NCBI GenBank assembly: GCA_031549885.1
Contig: JAVBPD010000066.1
Location: forward strand, 1 to 46,738
Source of the DNA: WQUF01 sp031549885
Lineage (GTDB): Bacteria; Bacillota; Clostridia; Clostridiales; Clostridiaceae
Reading direction: 5' to 3'
DNA: 46,738 nucleotides
Within the stretch, counting starts at the first letter, position 1. The number at the start of each line of letters is the position of its first letter. A program made the position numbers and the translations under genes. Positions 7,647 through 16,687 of the stretch are shown here, piece after piece. Below the pieces are notes generated by a model. That model saw nothing but the letters and a program-made list of their open reading frames with translations, was not told the DNA's origin and ran no database searches.

Positions 7647-8534
7647 TCACCTATTTCCTTTAATCTTATATTTTTTAAAATCAGGTTTAACTTCTGCTAT
7701 AAGTATTGCTAAGAGAATTAAAATACATCCTATGATCATTCTTAAAGTAACCTCTTCATGTAAGAAGGTAACAGAAAACAAGCTTCCAAAAACAGATTCA
7801 GTAGAAAGTATAATGGCAGCTTTTGTTTCATTAACGTATTTCTGAGATATGCTCTGAAGCAAAAATGCTAAAGTAGTGCTAAAAAATCCAAGATATAAAA
7901 CAGATAAATATCCTTCTAATTTAATAGAAAAGATGCTTGTAAATTCACCATTTAAAAGAACTATGACAAAAGAAAAAATCCAGGCTGATACCATTTGAAA
8001 TATTGCTAAATGAATAGGATCTTCTCCTCTTTTTAAAAATTCTCCAGTAAAAAATATGTGGAGAGCAAATAAAACTGCACAAAAAAGCGTTAATAAATCT
8101 CCAAATCCAACTGAAAAATCATTTTGCAAAGACAAAATTCCTATGCCCATGATAGCAATTATAGCGCCAAACAAGCCGTATTTATCAATTTTGCGCTTAT
8201 ATAAAACAAAACCAATAAAGGGAACTATTACAACATTTACAGCTGTTAAAAATGCATTCTTTGAAGGAGTTGTATATTTAAGCCCAACAGTTTGTAGATT
8301 AAATGCTGTATATAAAAAGAATCCTAAAATAAAACCTCGTATTAAAGTGGTTTTATTTATATTTTTTAATTTTTTATAAAATAATATAGGAAGAAAAATT
8401 GCACCTACGAGAAATCTTATAAAAAGCGCTTGGTAAGGGGACATGTATTTTAGTGAAATGGAACTTGCAACAAACCCAGTTCCCCATATTATAGCAACTA
8501 TTAAAAGCCCTATTTCTCCTTTATATTTTTTCAT
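7647..8534 (-). CDS. EamA/DMT-family membrane transporter
   Basis: A 295-residue drug/metabolite transporter with two EamA repeats and about ten membrane helices. The first repeat opens GEIGLLIVAIIWGTGFVASS; the second contains the family's end motif near TESVFGSLFSVTFLHEEVT. It overlaps the upstream glycosidase gene by 14 bases and ends 5 bases before the LacI start, so it is firmly in the sugar operon. Family members usually export small metabolites, amino acids or sugars; here it may export an unwanted product of sugar breakdown or exchange sugars, which is inference. A family assignment is secure; the substrate is not. Confidence 0.88.
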   Translation of the reverse strand: MKKYKGEIGLLIVAIIWGTGFVASSISLKYMSPYQALFIRFLVGAIFLPILFYKKLKNINKTTLIRGFILGFFLYTAFNLQTVGLKYTTPSKNAFLTAVNVVIVPFIGFVLYKRKIDKYGLFGAIIAIMGIGILSLQNDFSVGFGDLLTLFCAVLFALHIFFTGEFLKRGEDPIHLAIFQMVSAWIFSFVIVLLNGEFTSIFSIKLEGYLSVLYLGFFSTTLAFLLQSISQKYVNETKAAIILSTESVFGSLFSVTFLHEEVTLRMIIGCILILLAILIAEVKPDFKKYKIKGNR

Positions 8535-10239
8535 ATTTTATTTCCTTTTTGTTAAATTCTCTTATTAAGGATAAAAAGATTCCAGAAGTCCATGTAAATG
8601 CAGGGTCAGATAAGCCTTTTCCTGTAAATGGATTGAAATTTTCAGCCATGCCACCTTTATCTGTAAGCTTTTCAAATTTTTTAAGAAGCCTTGTTGCAAA
8701 ATCCCCATATCCATTTTCTTTTAATCCATTAATCAATAAATAAGTGGGTGCCGCCCAAATTGGTCCAAGCCAATATCCATTTTCTTTAAAAAGCTTACTA
8801 TGAATGGATTCTGTTGACAAGCCAAAAGGAGTTTCAAACTCTCTTTCAAGATCATGTACAAGAGAATCTAAAAGTTTTCTTCCATCTATTTCTTTGTCCT
8901 TTAAAAATCTATATCCTATTAAAATTGGTAAATATAGTATTAAGCTACTTTGAGCTTTAATTTTAGTATTTGTTGGTTTATATATTGCAAAGAACTTTTC
9001 TTTATCAAATAATCTTTTCATTAATAAAGAGTAAACTTCGGTTGCCTTATTTTCCCACATTGAGCTTTCATCTTTTAAATTTAATTCTGCAGATATATCT
9101 TTTAATATATCCATCTGAAGTATTAAATAACATGCTAAATCAGGAGATTCTACTGGAAGTCCTTCATGAAAGATGGAAGCATTATCCCATCCTGAGTCGT
9201 TTCCATGGTTATAATAAGGAAGTTCTCCTTGTTTTTTTGTTCTATGGAGTAGCCAGTAATTAGTTTGTTTCTTTAAGCTCTCATAGACAAAGGTTAAAAT
9301 ATTTTTATCATCAAAGAATGAATTGTTTTCCCTCATTTTTTTAAAGCAATATCCAGTAACTGGAGGCTTGCAGCAGTTAAAAGAAGCAAATTTATCATTT
9401 ACTAAATCTGGATATATTCCGTATTCATCTTGATATTCTATAAATATTTTAAGCTGCTCTAAGGAAAGATCAGGAAAGTTTTTGCTTAAAAAAATAGCAT
9501 TAAAAGAATTATCCCAGCTCCAAATATTGTTCATATAGTTTTTTGACATATACATTGCTGGAAAATGAAGCATTCCCTCTGCATGAACAAAGGATGAATA
9601 CAATATATATAGAGCTAATTTTTGGCTTTCTATATTGTACTCGGATATAAATTCATTTTTTTTGCAAAAATCCTCATAACTAGCAATATTTTTTAAAAGG
9701 GCACTTTCATAATCTGAATATTCCTTTTTATCCCATATGCTTTTATAACTTTCCATAACAAATAATGATTCTTCATTTTTAGAATTAAAATCAATTTCTA
9801 TTTTATCGTTGCCAACATAAGCCCATGGGGCATCAATATTCCAATTTCCTTTTAAAAGAGTAAACATGATTTTTATCTCTTTAGTATATAAATGGTACTC
9901 ATATTGGTTTAACTCAAAAGGTATTAAGCTATCATATCTATTTTTCAATGCAATAAGCTTAAGATCTATGCCATTTAATAAAAAATGAATTGATTTTTCG
10001 TCTGCCATGGTTATTTTGCAATATTTATTTGTATCATTTTCTATTATAATTTCATTTTCTGTGGCTTTTATATTGTAATTAACATCTTTTCCATCTATAA
10101 CAGGGACTATCTTAAAAATAACAGAAGGGGATTCATCCCCTCCATGCAATTCCTTTAAAACAAGCTCGTAATCTATAATGCTTATGGCAAAGTAGGATCC
10201 AAAAGTGCTAAATGGTACTTTTTCTAAATTTATATTCAT
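8521..10239 (-). CDS. GH63/trehalase-like (alpha/alpha)6-barrel glycosidase
   Basis: A 572-residue protein with the motifs of the (alpha/alpha)6 glycosidases (MGH1, GH63 and GH37-like): MNNIWSWDNSFNAI with the likely acid Asp, GNDSGWDNASIF, YWLGPIWAAPTYLLINGL, and NFNPFTGKG followed by FTWTSG near the end. No signal peptide, so it works in the cytoplasm. The start is the ATG at 10239, which overlaps the beta-galactosidase stop (ATGA), behind GGGAGA; a longer frame starting inside the previous gene is unlikely. The first 190 residues are beta-rich and may be a sandwich domain. It likely cuts an alpha-linked sugar from imported oligosaccharides; exact linkage cannot be read from sequence. Confidence 0.82.
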   Translation of the reverse strand: MNINLEKVPFSTFGSYFAISIIDYELVLKELHGGDESPSVIFKIVPVIDGKDVNYNIKATENEIIIENDTNKYCKITMADEKSIHFLLNGIDLKLIALKNRYDSLIPFELNQYEYHLYTKEIKIMFTLLKGNWNIDAPWAYVGNDKIEIDFNSKNEESLFVMESYKSIWDKKEYSDYESALLKNIASYEDFCKKNEFISEYNIESQKLALYILYSSFVHAEGMLHFPAMYMSKNYMNNIWSWDNSFNAIFLSKNFPDLSLEQLKIFIEYQDEYGIYPDLVNDKFASFNCCKPPVTGYCFKKMRENNSFFDDKNILTFVYESLKKQTNYWLLHRTKKQGELPYYNHGNDSGWDNASIFHEGLPVESPDLACYLILQMDILKDISAELNLKDESSMWENKATEVYSLLMKRLFDKEKFFAIYKPTNTKIKAQSSLILYLPILIGYRFLKDKEIDGRKLLDSLVHDLEREFETPFGLSTESIHSKLFKENGYWLGPIWAAPTYLLINGLKENGYGDFATRLLKKFEKLTDKGGMAENFNPFTGKGLSDPAFTWTSGIFLSLIREFNKKEIKYEKI

Positions 10240-13200
10240 AACTTGCAATCTCCCATCCATATTTTACTTTTCTCAATTTCCTCTCCATTATTAATTACAG
10301 AAATAGAAAATGTAAGATTAAAATCTTCTACAAAAAGCCTGTAGTCTGGAAGCTGCTCTTCTCCACAGCTATTGCTGCCAAGTCCAAGTTGCTCATAATC
10401 TATATTTATAACGTTAAACGGTGACTTTTCAATATTATTTTGGTGTTTTGCGCTTTCTAAACTTTCCTTTGTATAATCATGTGCTGTAAATAAAAATGGA
10501 GTTTTGCTAGTAAATAAAAGGGTGCTTTTTTCATTATGAAGGCTAAACCATTTGGAATTGGATCTTGCTCCATTTTCTTGTGGGTACACATAGTTTGTGT
10601 GAAGGTCTTTTATATCTTTTTCATATACTCCCATCCATGTGTGAAGGTTTGAATCAGCATAGCTTTCTCCAGGTCCTTTTCCATACCATTTTACAGCATT
10701 TAAAGCCTTAGGCGTAAACATTTCAATTCCAATTCTAGGTAAAAGCGCTGGAATAGTTGTGCCATTTTTTACAACCTTACCATTTATGCTCACAATAATT
10801 TCTCCAGTTGCAAATATTTTATAGGTATAATTTACATTAAAACCCCAGCTTTGATTTAAACAACCAAAATAAACTATAACATTTAATAAAACCATTCCTT
10901 CTTTAATTTCATATTGAAAGCTTTCAAGCTGCTCGCTTGATAAATGCAAATAATATTTTTTCTTCCAATCATCTACTTTGTACATGTCGTTATCAATAGG
11001 GGCTCTCCAAAGTGTAAGCTTTGGACCGCTTTTTATTAAATTTTCACATTTATAATCATAGCTTTCTAAATGTCCGTCAATGTGATTAAAGATTAAATTA
11101 AAATTTTCATTTTTAAAAACTGTGTGTATTTGAGTTTTTTCTATTTCTATAGAACCACTTAATTCTCTTTTGTATTCTTTTGCCTTGTATATTGGAAGTT
11201 TAAATTGCTCCTTTGCAACTTCATGATCTTTTTTAGCGTAATTTTCATCTTTTTTTAACCTATATATTACATTTAAATAATAATCTGTATTGTATTCTAA
11301 TTCAATATTTTTAAACGATATTTGAACATCCTTTGATAAACCTGGGTCTATTTGAGGAATTTCACAATTTATTTCCTCTATTAAAGAATCATTGCATACA
11401 ATTTTTATTTCCATTTTTAAATGGCTTAAATCTTTAAAGTTGTAATAATTTGTTATTTCTAATATGGCAGAGTTTTCATTAAAACATTTTAATTTTGTTT
11501 TTACAGGTTCTATGATTTTTTTATATTCTAAAAGGCCAGGAGAAGGTGTGCGGTCTGGGAATAAAAGTCCATCTATGCAGAAATTTTTATTTGTGGGATA
11601 GTCCCCATAATCTCCACCATATTTATAAAAAATATTCCCTTTTTCATCTAATTCCTCCATGCCATGATCAAACCATTCCCATAAAAAGCCTCCTTGAAGG
11701 CTTTTATATTTATAAAAAACATCATTGTATTCCTTTAGCCCACCTGGGCCATTTCCCATGGCGTGACCATATTCGCAAAGTATATGAGGTTTATTTCTTT
11801 CTTCATCTTCTCCAATTTTTTTAAGCGCTTCTAATCTTGTATACATTGTAGAATATACATCGCAAAGTATATCACCTGAATCTCCTTCATAATGGATTGG
11901 CCTTGTTTCATCAAGCTCTTTGCATGCATTATACATGGAAATAAAGTTGCATCCAAAGCCAGATTCATTTCCTAAAGACCACATTATAATAGAAGGGTGG
12001 TTTTTATCTCTTTTAACCAATCTTTCTATTCTGTCTACATAGCTTTTTTCAAAAGCTTTTGAATTAGAAATTCTATTATAATTGCCAGTTAATTCAAAAC
12101 CATGGCACTCTAAATCTGCCTCGTCTATAACATAAAGCCCATATTCATCGCATAAATCATAAAAATAATCATCATTTGGATAATGTGAAGTTCTAACTGC
12201 ATTTATATTGTGCTGTTTCATTAAAATAACATCTGAAAGCATATTTTCTCTTGAAACTGCTCGACCTTCCTTTGGATCATAATCATGTCGATTTACTCCG
12301 TGAAACATTATATACTTTCCATTTACAAGGAAAGAGCCATCTATTATTTCAATTTTCCTAAAACCAATTTTAAATGGAATAGCTTGCAATAAATTATTGC
12401 CTTCTTTAATAAGAATGAGCAATGTGTATAAATTAGGGGTTTCTGCAGTCCATTTAAGAGGGCTTTTTATAAATTCATTAAATAAAATAGAAGCAAAGCC
12501 GTGCTCAATTAATATTTTTTTATTAAAATTCTTAATTTCTTCTTTGTTTTTATCAATTAATATTCCAGATACGCTTATATCTTTGCTGTTTAAAAATTCA
12601 TTTTTTATCTTTATATCTAATTTAAGAATAGCATCTTCATAATTTTCATCTAAATCTGTTGTGATTTTGCAGTCTTGTAAAAATATTTTTTCGGTTGCAT
12701 ATATCTCTACACTTCTAAAAATGCCGCTAAACCACCACATATCCTGATCTTCAAGATATGTGCCATCTGACCATTGATATACCCTTACTGTAACTGTGTT
12801 TTTATTTTCTCTTATATATTCTGAAATATCAAACTCTGAAGGGAGCCTGCTAACCTTGCTATATCCTACATGGCTGCCATTTATATAAAGATCAAATGCG
12901 CTATCTACACCTTTAAACTTTATGGTTATTTTTTTTTCTAAATGTTTTTTATCAATATAAAAATCTCTTCTATAAATTCCAGTTGGATTTTCTGTTGGAA
13001 CAAAAGGAGGATTAATGGGAAAAAGATATTCTAAATCTGTATAGTGCATCTTTCCATATCCTTTTCTTTGCCATGAGGAGGGCACAGTTATAGTATCAAA
13101 GCCATTTGTATCAAAATCATCTTTATAGAATCCTTCTGGCGAATATTCTGGTGCCCTTAAGAAAAGGAATTTCCACTGTCCATCTAAACTCATATATCCC

Positions 13201-13328
13201 ATGCTGTCTTGTATATCCATTTTTAATGCGTCTTCAATTGAATAATAGGGATAAAAATAAGCATGAGCATCTTTACGCCCTATATTTAAGATGTCTATAT
13301 CTTCCCATCTTTTGGGTTTTCTTGACAT
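10236..13328 (-). CDS. ebgA: Beta-galactosidase, GH2, EbgA type
   Basis: A 1030-residue GH2 beta-galactosidase that hydrolyses terminal beta-galactose from lactose-like oligosaccharides in the cytoplasm. Domain order is the classic one: sugar-binding jelly roll, Ig-like domain, TIM barrel, second Ig domain and C-terminal small-chain domain. The acid/base Glu is in WSLGNESGFG (about residue 455) and the nucleophile in ILCEYGHAMGN (about 519). Length and many segments match what I recall of E. coli EbgA, including GGDYGDYPTNKNFCIDGL. The start is the ATG at 13328 behind AAGGAGG; an earlier frame overlapping the permease is rejected. No small EbgC subunit gene follows, unlike in E. coli. Confidence 0.93.
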   Translation of the reverse strand: MSRKPKRWEDIDILNIGRKDAHAYFYPYYSIEDALKMDIQDSMGYMSLDGQWKFLFLRAPEYSPEGFYKDDFDTNGFDTITVPSSWQRKGYGKMHYTDLEYLFPINPPFVPTENPTGIYRRDFYIDKKHLEKKITIKFKGVDSAFDLYINGSHVGYSKVSRLPSEFDISEYIRENKNTVTVRVYQWSDGTYLEDQDMWWFSGIFRSVEIYATEKIFLQDCKITTDLDENYEDAILKLDIKIKNEFLNSKDISVSGILIDKNKEEIKNFNKKILIEHGFASILFNEFIKSPLKWTAETPNLYTLLILIKEGNNLLQAIPFKIGFRKIEIIDGSFLVNGKYIMFHGVNRHDYDPKEGRAVSRENMLSDVILMKQHNINAVRTSHYPNDDYFYDLCDEYGLYVIDEADLECHGFELTGNYNRISNSKAFEKSYVDRIERLVKRDKNHPSIIMWSLGNESGFGCNFISMYNACKELDETRPIHYEGDSGDILCDVYSTMYTRLEALKKIGEDEERNKPHILCEYGHAMGNGPGGLKEYNDVFYKYKSLQGGFLWEWFDHGMEELDEKGNIFYKYGGDYGDYPTNKNFCIDGLLFPDRTPSPGLLEYKKIIEPVKTKLKCFNENSAILEITNYYNFKDLSHLKMEIKIVCNDSLIEEINCEIPQIDPGLSKDVQISFKNIELEYNTDYYLNVIYRLKKDENYAKKDHEVAKEQFKLPIYKAKEYKRELSGSIEIEKTQIHTVFKNENFNLIFNHIDGHLESYDYKCENLIKSGPKLTLWRAPIDNDMYKVDDWKKKYYLHLSSEQLESFQYEIKEGMVLLNVIVYFGCLNQSWGFNVNYTYKIFATGEIIVSINGKVVKNGTTIPALLPRIGIEMFTPKALNAVKWYGKGPGESYADSNLHTWMGVYEKDIKDLHTNYVYPQENGARSNSKWFSLHNEKSTLLFTSKTPFLFTAHDYTKESLESAKHQNNIEKSPFNVINIDYEQLGLGSNSCGEEQLPDYRLFVEDFNLTFSISVINNGEEIEKSKIWMGDCKL

Positions 13329-13344
13329 AAACAAAACCTCCTTT

Positions 13345-14166
13345 TTATTTAATAGCGCCACTTATGCCTTCTACAATATATTTTTGGGCATATGCAAAAA
13401 CTGCTATTGGCGGAATTATCATGATAATTGTAATGCACATTATTGGAATGATTTGAAGCTCATGAACACCTTTAAAGGATGCAAGCCCTAAAGCTAAGGT
13501 GTATTTTGTTCTGTCTTGTAGAAAAATAAGGGGTCCTAAGTAATCATTCCAAACTGTTAAAATATTTAAAACTCCAATTAGAGTTAATGGTGCTCGCATT
13601 ATTGGCATAAATATCTGCAAATATGTTTGAAAGTCATTTGCTCCATCTATTTTAGCTGCATTTTCTAAATCCTTTGGAATATTCATTAAAAATTGCCTCA
13701 ATAAAAATATATAATAAGCTGATCCAAAAAAAGCTGGTACTATAAGGGGCTTTAAAGTGTTTATCCATCCTAGCATATTAAATTGCATATATAATGGAAT
13801 CATAGTTACATCCCAAGGTATCATCATAGTTGAAAGCAGCAGCATAAATAATATATTTTTAAACCTAAAGTTATATCTTGAAAACCCAAATGCTACTAAG
13901 GAGCAAGAAATAATTTGCCCAATGGTTGTAAAAATTGTTACAAGTAGAGAGTTAAATGTATATAAACCAAAGGGTTGAGAATTCCAAGCATCTACAAAGT
14001 TCTTAAACATAAACTTCGTGGGCAATATTTTTGGAGGGTAAAAAAAAGCCTCACTTTCAGATTTTAATGATGTCATAAGCATCCAGAAGAAAGGGAACAA
14101 GAAATAAACAGCAAAGGCTATTAATAAAAAGTAAACGAAAGCTTTTTGCAATTTTGAAGTCTTCAT
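13345..14166 (-). CDS. ABC sugar permease, MalG type
   Basis: A 273-residue inner-membrane permease of the carbohydrate uptake CUT1 group. It has six hydrophobic stretches and the cytoplasmic EAA loop NAAKIDGANDFQTYLQIFMP that docks the ATPase. It starts at an ATG that overlaps the stop of the partner permease by four bases (ATGA) and ends 16 bases before the beta-galactosidase start. No ATPase gene is present in the window, so a shared MsmX-like ATPase encoded elsewhere probably powers it, as in many Firmicute CUT1 systems. Confidence 0.93.
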   Translation of the reverse strand: MKTSKLQKAFVYFLLIAFAVYFLFPFFWMLMTSLKSESEAFFYPPKILPTKFMFKNFVDAWNSQPFGLYTFNSLLVTIFTTIGQIISCSLVAFGFSRYNFRFKNILFMLLLSTMMIPWDVTMIPLYMQFNMLGWINTLKPLIVPAFFGSAYYIFLLRQFLMNIPKDLENAAKIDGANDFQTYLQIFMPIMRAPLTLIGVLNILTVWNDYLGPLIFLQDRTKYTLALGLASFKGVHELQIIPIMCITIIMIIPPIAVFAYAQKYIVEGISGAIK

Positions 14167-15092
14167 TGAGCGTTCTCCTTCTTCAATTTATTTTTATTTT
14201 TCTTGTCTTTAGCCACCTCAGTTTCATAAAAAACCCACATTGAGGAAGATTTAAAGATTATGCCAGTTAATATTAAAATCACTAAAAACATAAACCAAGC
14301 ATTGGCGCTGGCATATCCCAACTTGTTATGTTTAAATGCGTTATTGTAAACGTAAAGTCCATAAAAATAAGTTGACTTTAATGGTCCTCCACCTGTTAAT
14401 AGAAGAACAAGAGTTAACTGTTGCAAAGCTCCGATAGTCGATGTTATTAAGTTAAACAATATAGTAGGTGTAATTATTGGAATTGTTATAGAAAAAAATT
14501 GCCTAAGGGTTGATGCTCCATCTATTTCTGCAGATTCATACATTTCTCTTGAAATGCTTTTAATATCAGTGTAAAAAATAAGCATCATGGTACCAAGTCC
14601 CCAGGCGCTGGCAATTACAATGGCAACTATTGCCCAGCGAGGATCTATTAACCACTGTGGACCTTTAATTCCAAACAAAGATAAAATATAATTTAAAATT
14701 CCATATTTGCTATTTAAGATCCATCCCCATATAATTGAAACTGCAACACCAGAAACTACAGCAGGCAAATAAAAAATTGTCCTAAAAACTTTAACTCCCT
14801 TTACAGGCTGAGTTATTAAAAGAGCAAGTATTAATGACCCAGCCATATTTAAAGGAACAAATACTGCAGCAAATTTTAAAGTTATTGCTAAAGATTTATA
14901 AAATTGTTTATCTTGAGTAAACATGTCTATATAATTTTTAATGCCTATAAATGTTGGAGCAGAGGTCACTGGCCAATTGTAAAAGCTCATTATTAAAGAC
15001 ACACACAAAGGGCCTAAAGTAAAGAATAAAAACCCTAATATCCAAGGTGATATAAATAAATAGGGTGTGGCAATGCTCCATTTGTTTTTCAC
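14163..15092 (-). CDS. ABC sugar permease, MalF type
   Basis: A 309-residue membrane permease, partner of the MalG-type protein. Six helices are visible, and the EAA loop reads YESAEIDGASTLRQFFSITI. The start is a GTG at 15092, with GGGAAG nine bases upstream. It lies 32 bases after the binding-protein gene and overlaps the next permease by four bases, so all three are one transport unit. Confidence 0.93.
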   Translation of the reverse strand: MKNKWSIATPYLFISPWILGFLFFTLGPLCVSLIMSFYNWPVTSAPTFIGIKNYIDMFTQDKQFYKSLAITLKFAAVFVPLNMAGSLILALLITQPVKGVKVFRTIFYLPAVVSGVAVSIIWGWILNSKYGILNYILSLFGIKGPQWLIDPRWAIVAIVIASAWGLGTMMLIFYTDIKSISREMYESAEIDGASTLRQFFSITIPIITPTILFNLITSTIGALQQLTLVLLLTGGGPLKSTYFYGLYVYNNAFKHNKLGYASANAWFMFLVILILTGIIFKSSSMWVFYETEVAKDKKNKNKLKKENAQ

Positions 15093-15124
15093 AAATACAC
15101 ACTTCCCTTCTGAATGTATAAAAA

Positions 15125-16390
15125 TTATTCTGCCATTGAGTCAAGTGTAGTTTTAGGATCAGAATAGGTTGTTTGATTAAATATGCTTTCAAATCCAAGA
15201 TTTAAATTTTCAGAAAGTTCACTCCAATTTTGCACTATAAAAGATGCTGGCGTGTATCCTTGGCTTTGAGTTAACATCTTATAGAAAATTCCCTTTGTGC
15301 TATCTTCATCGATTTTTGTTTCTGAAACCACTGATTTTAAAACTGGCAATTCATAATCTATACGATCTTTATTTGCTTTATCACTTGTCCAATATTTAAT
15401 TACTTCCCAAGCTGCCTCTTTATTTTTGCTATCCTTTGACATGGAGAGCCCTGAAGTAGAAATAATGCTTATAGGCTTTTGACCTTTAAATGAAGGAAGC
15501 TCAGCAAGTCCAAAATTTATATTTGCTTCTTTTAAGCTATCAATGGACCAAGAACCATTTATAAACATAGCAACTTTTCCTGATTTCATTTCAGTTGCAC
15601 CAGAGCCTTCTGTTGTAATTGCATATCCATCTTTTAACATGTTTTGAAACATCGTAAAAACTTCTACAGCTTTATCGCTATTTAAATAATCTTTTGTATT
15701 TCCGTCTTTATCGCAATAGGATGATCCATTGCTCCAAAGATACATTTCAAAATCATAAGGATCAGGTTTTCCTGAAAATGCAAAACCGCTTATATTTTCT
15801 GCTGGATTATTTAATGCTTTTGCAGTAGCAATTAGATCATCCCAAGTCCAACCTGGTTTAGGATATTCTACATTTGCTTTATCAAAGAGATCTTTATTGT
15901 AGTAAACTGCATGAGTAGTGTATCCAACAGGCATTCCAAGCACCTTGTTATCCATGGAATTATAGGTTAATAAAGCTTCATAATAGTTATTTTTAAAATC
16001 TGCGCCTTCCTTTGCTATATAATCATCTAAAGGTTCAAGGGCATCTTTATAATGAGGATAATTCCACATGTACATAAGGTCAGGAGCATCTTTAGCGCCC
16101 ATTCCAGCGGATATTTTAGTGTCGAAATCATCTCCATAGGCTTCAAGGGTAACTTGTATATTTGATTGAGAGCTATTAAATTCGTCAATAATTTTTTGTT
16201 GCAATGCTAAATTTGACTCTGAATCCCATGTTGCAAAACGGATTTTAGTAGTTGATCCGGATTTTGATGTGGCACCTTCAGTATTAGCGCCTTGAGTATT
16301 TTGGGAAGAATTTCCTCCTCCTCCACAGCTTGTCAAGGTTAAAATGGACAGAATGCTTGCAGCAATAAGTGAAAGTAGCTTTTTATTCAT
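15125..16390 (-). CDS. ABC sugar-binding lipoprotein
   Basis: A 421-residue extracellular solute-binding protein of family 1. The signal peptide ends in the lipobox LTSC with the lipidated Cys at residue 22, followed by a glycine, serine and asparagine linker. The mature part has the usual two-lobe fold motifs (AKDAPDLMYMWN, FINGSWSID, SGLSMSKDSKNKEAAWEVIKYW). It captures oligosaccharides outside the cell for the two permeases. First gene of the operon, behind a strong promoter and GGAGGGATATT. Confidence 0.92.
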   Translation of the reverse strand: MNKKLLSLIAASILSILTLTSCGGGGNSSQNTQGANTEGATSKSGSTTKIRFATWDSESNLALQQKIIDEFNSSQSNIQVTLEAYGDDFDTKISAGMGAKDAPDLMYMWNYPHYKDALEPLDDYIAKEGADFKNNYYEALLTYNSMDNKVLGMPVGYTTHAVYYNKDLFDKANVEYPKPGWTWDDLIATAKALNNPAENISGFAFSGKPDPYDFEMYLWSNGSSYCDKDGNTKDYLNSDKAVEVFTMFQNMLKDGYAITTEGSGATEMKSGKVAMFINGSWSIDSLKEANINFGLAELPSFKGQKPISIISTSGLSMSKDSKNKEAAWEVIKYWTSDKANKDRIDYELPVLKSVVSETKIDEDSTKGIFYKMLTQSQGYTPASFIVQNWSELSENLNLGFESIFNQTTYSDPKTTLDSMAE

Positions 16391-16437
16391 AATATCCCTC
16401 CAAAATTTTTATTGCTTAATGAAAAGGTTTTAAAGAT

Positions 16438-16466
16438 ATTATAAATATCATTTAGTAAAAAGTCAA
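16438..16466 (-). promoter_or_regulatory. SigA-type promoter of the sugar operon
   Basis: On the minus strand TTGACT (16466-16461) and TATAAT (16443-16438) are spaced by exactly 17 bases, 48 bases upstream of the binding-protein start. A TTTAGTAAAA half-site lies inside the spacer and TTTTACTGAA lies just upstream of the -35, so a repressor bound there would block the polymerase. Confidence 0.8.
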
Positions 16467-16529
16467 TTACTTTTACTGAATTATTATTTGATTTTTACCG
16501 CTATTTTACTAAGTAAAACCAGTAAACTG
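16451..16529. promoter_or_regulatory. Cluster of LacI-type operator half-sites
   Basis: Five related elements sit in 79 bases: TTTAGTAAAA (16451), TTTTACTGAA (16471), TTTTTACCG (16492), the perfect palindrome TTTTACTAAGTAAAA (16504-16518), and CCAGTAAACTG (16519). They cover the -35 region of the sugar operon and lie 40-118 bases upstream of the GH20 gene's promoter. The odd-centred palindrome is the shape bound by LacI-family dimers, and the operon encodes one. That this regulator binds here is inference. Confidence 0.65.
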
Positions 16530-16568
16530 AGAAATTAAAATCTATATTTGAATAAACTCACTAATGTT

Positions 16569-16597
16569 TTGACAAGGTATTTTTTAAAACTTACTAT
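16569..16597 (+). promoter_or_regulatory. SigA-type promoter of the GH20 gene
   Basis: TTGACA (16569-16574), 17 bases, then TACTAT (16592-16597). The leader to the start codon is about 85 bases and ends in GAGGAGG. It is divergent from the sugar operon and shares its operator region. Confidence 0.65.
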
Positions 16598-16687
16598 ATA
16601 ATTGTTGGATGTATATTATGTTTAAAATTACAATTATAGGGGCTGCCTTATACGCCAAAGATCACTAAAAAATGAGGAGGTTTTATT

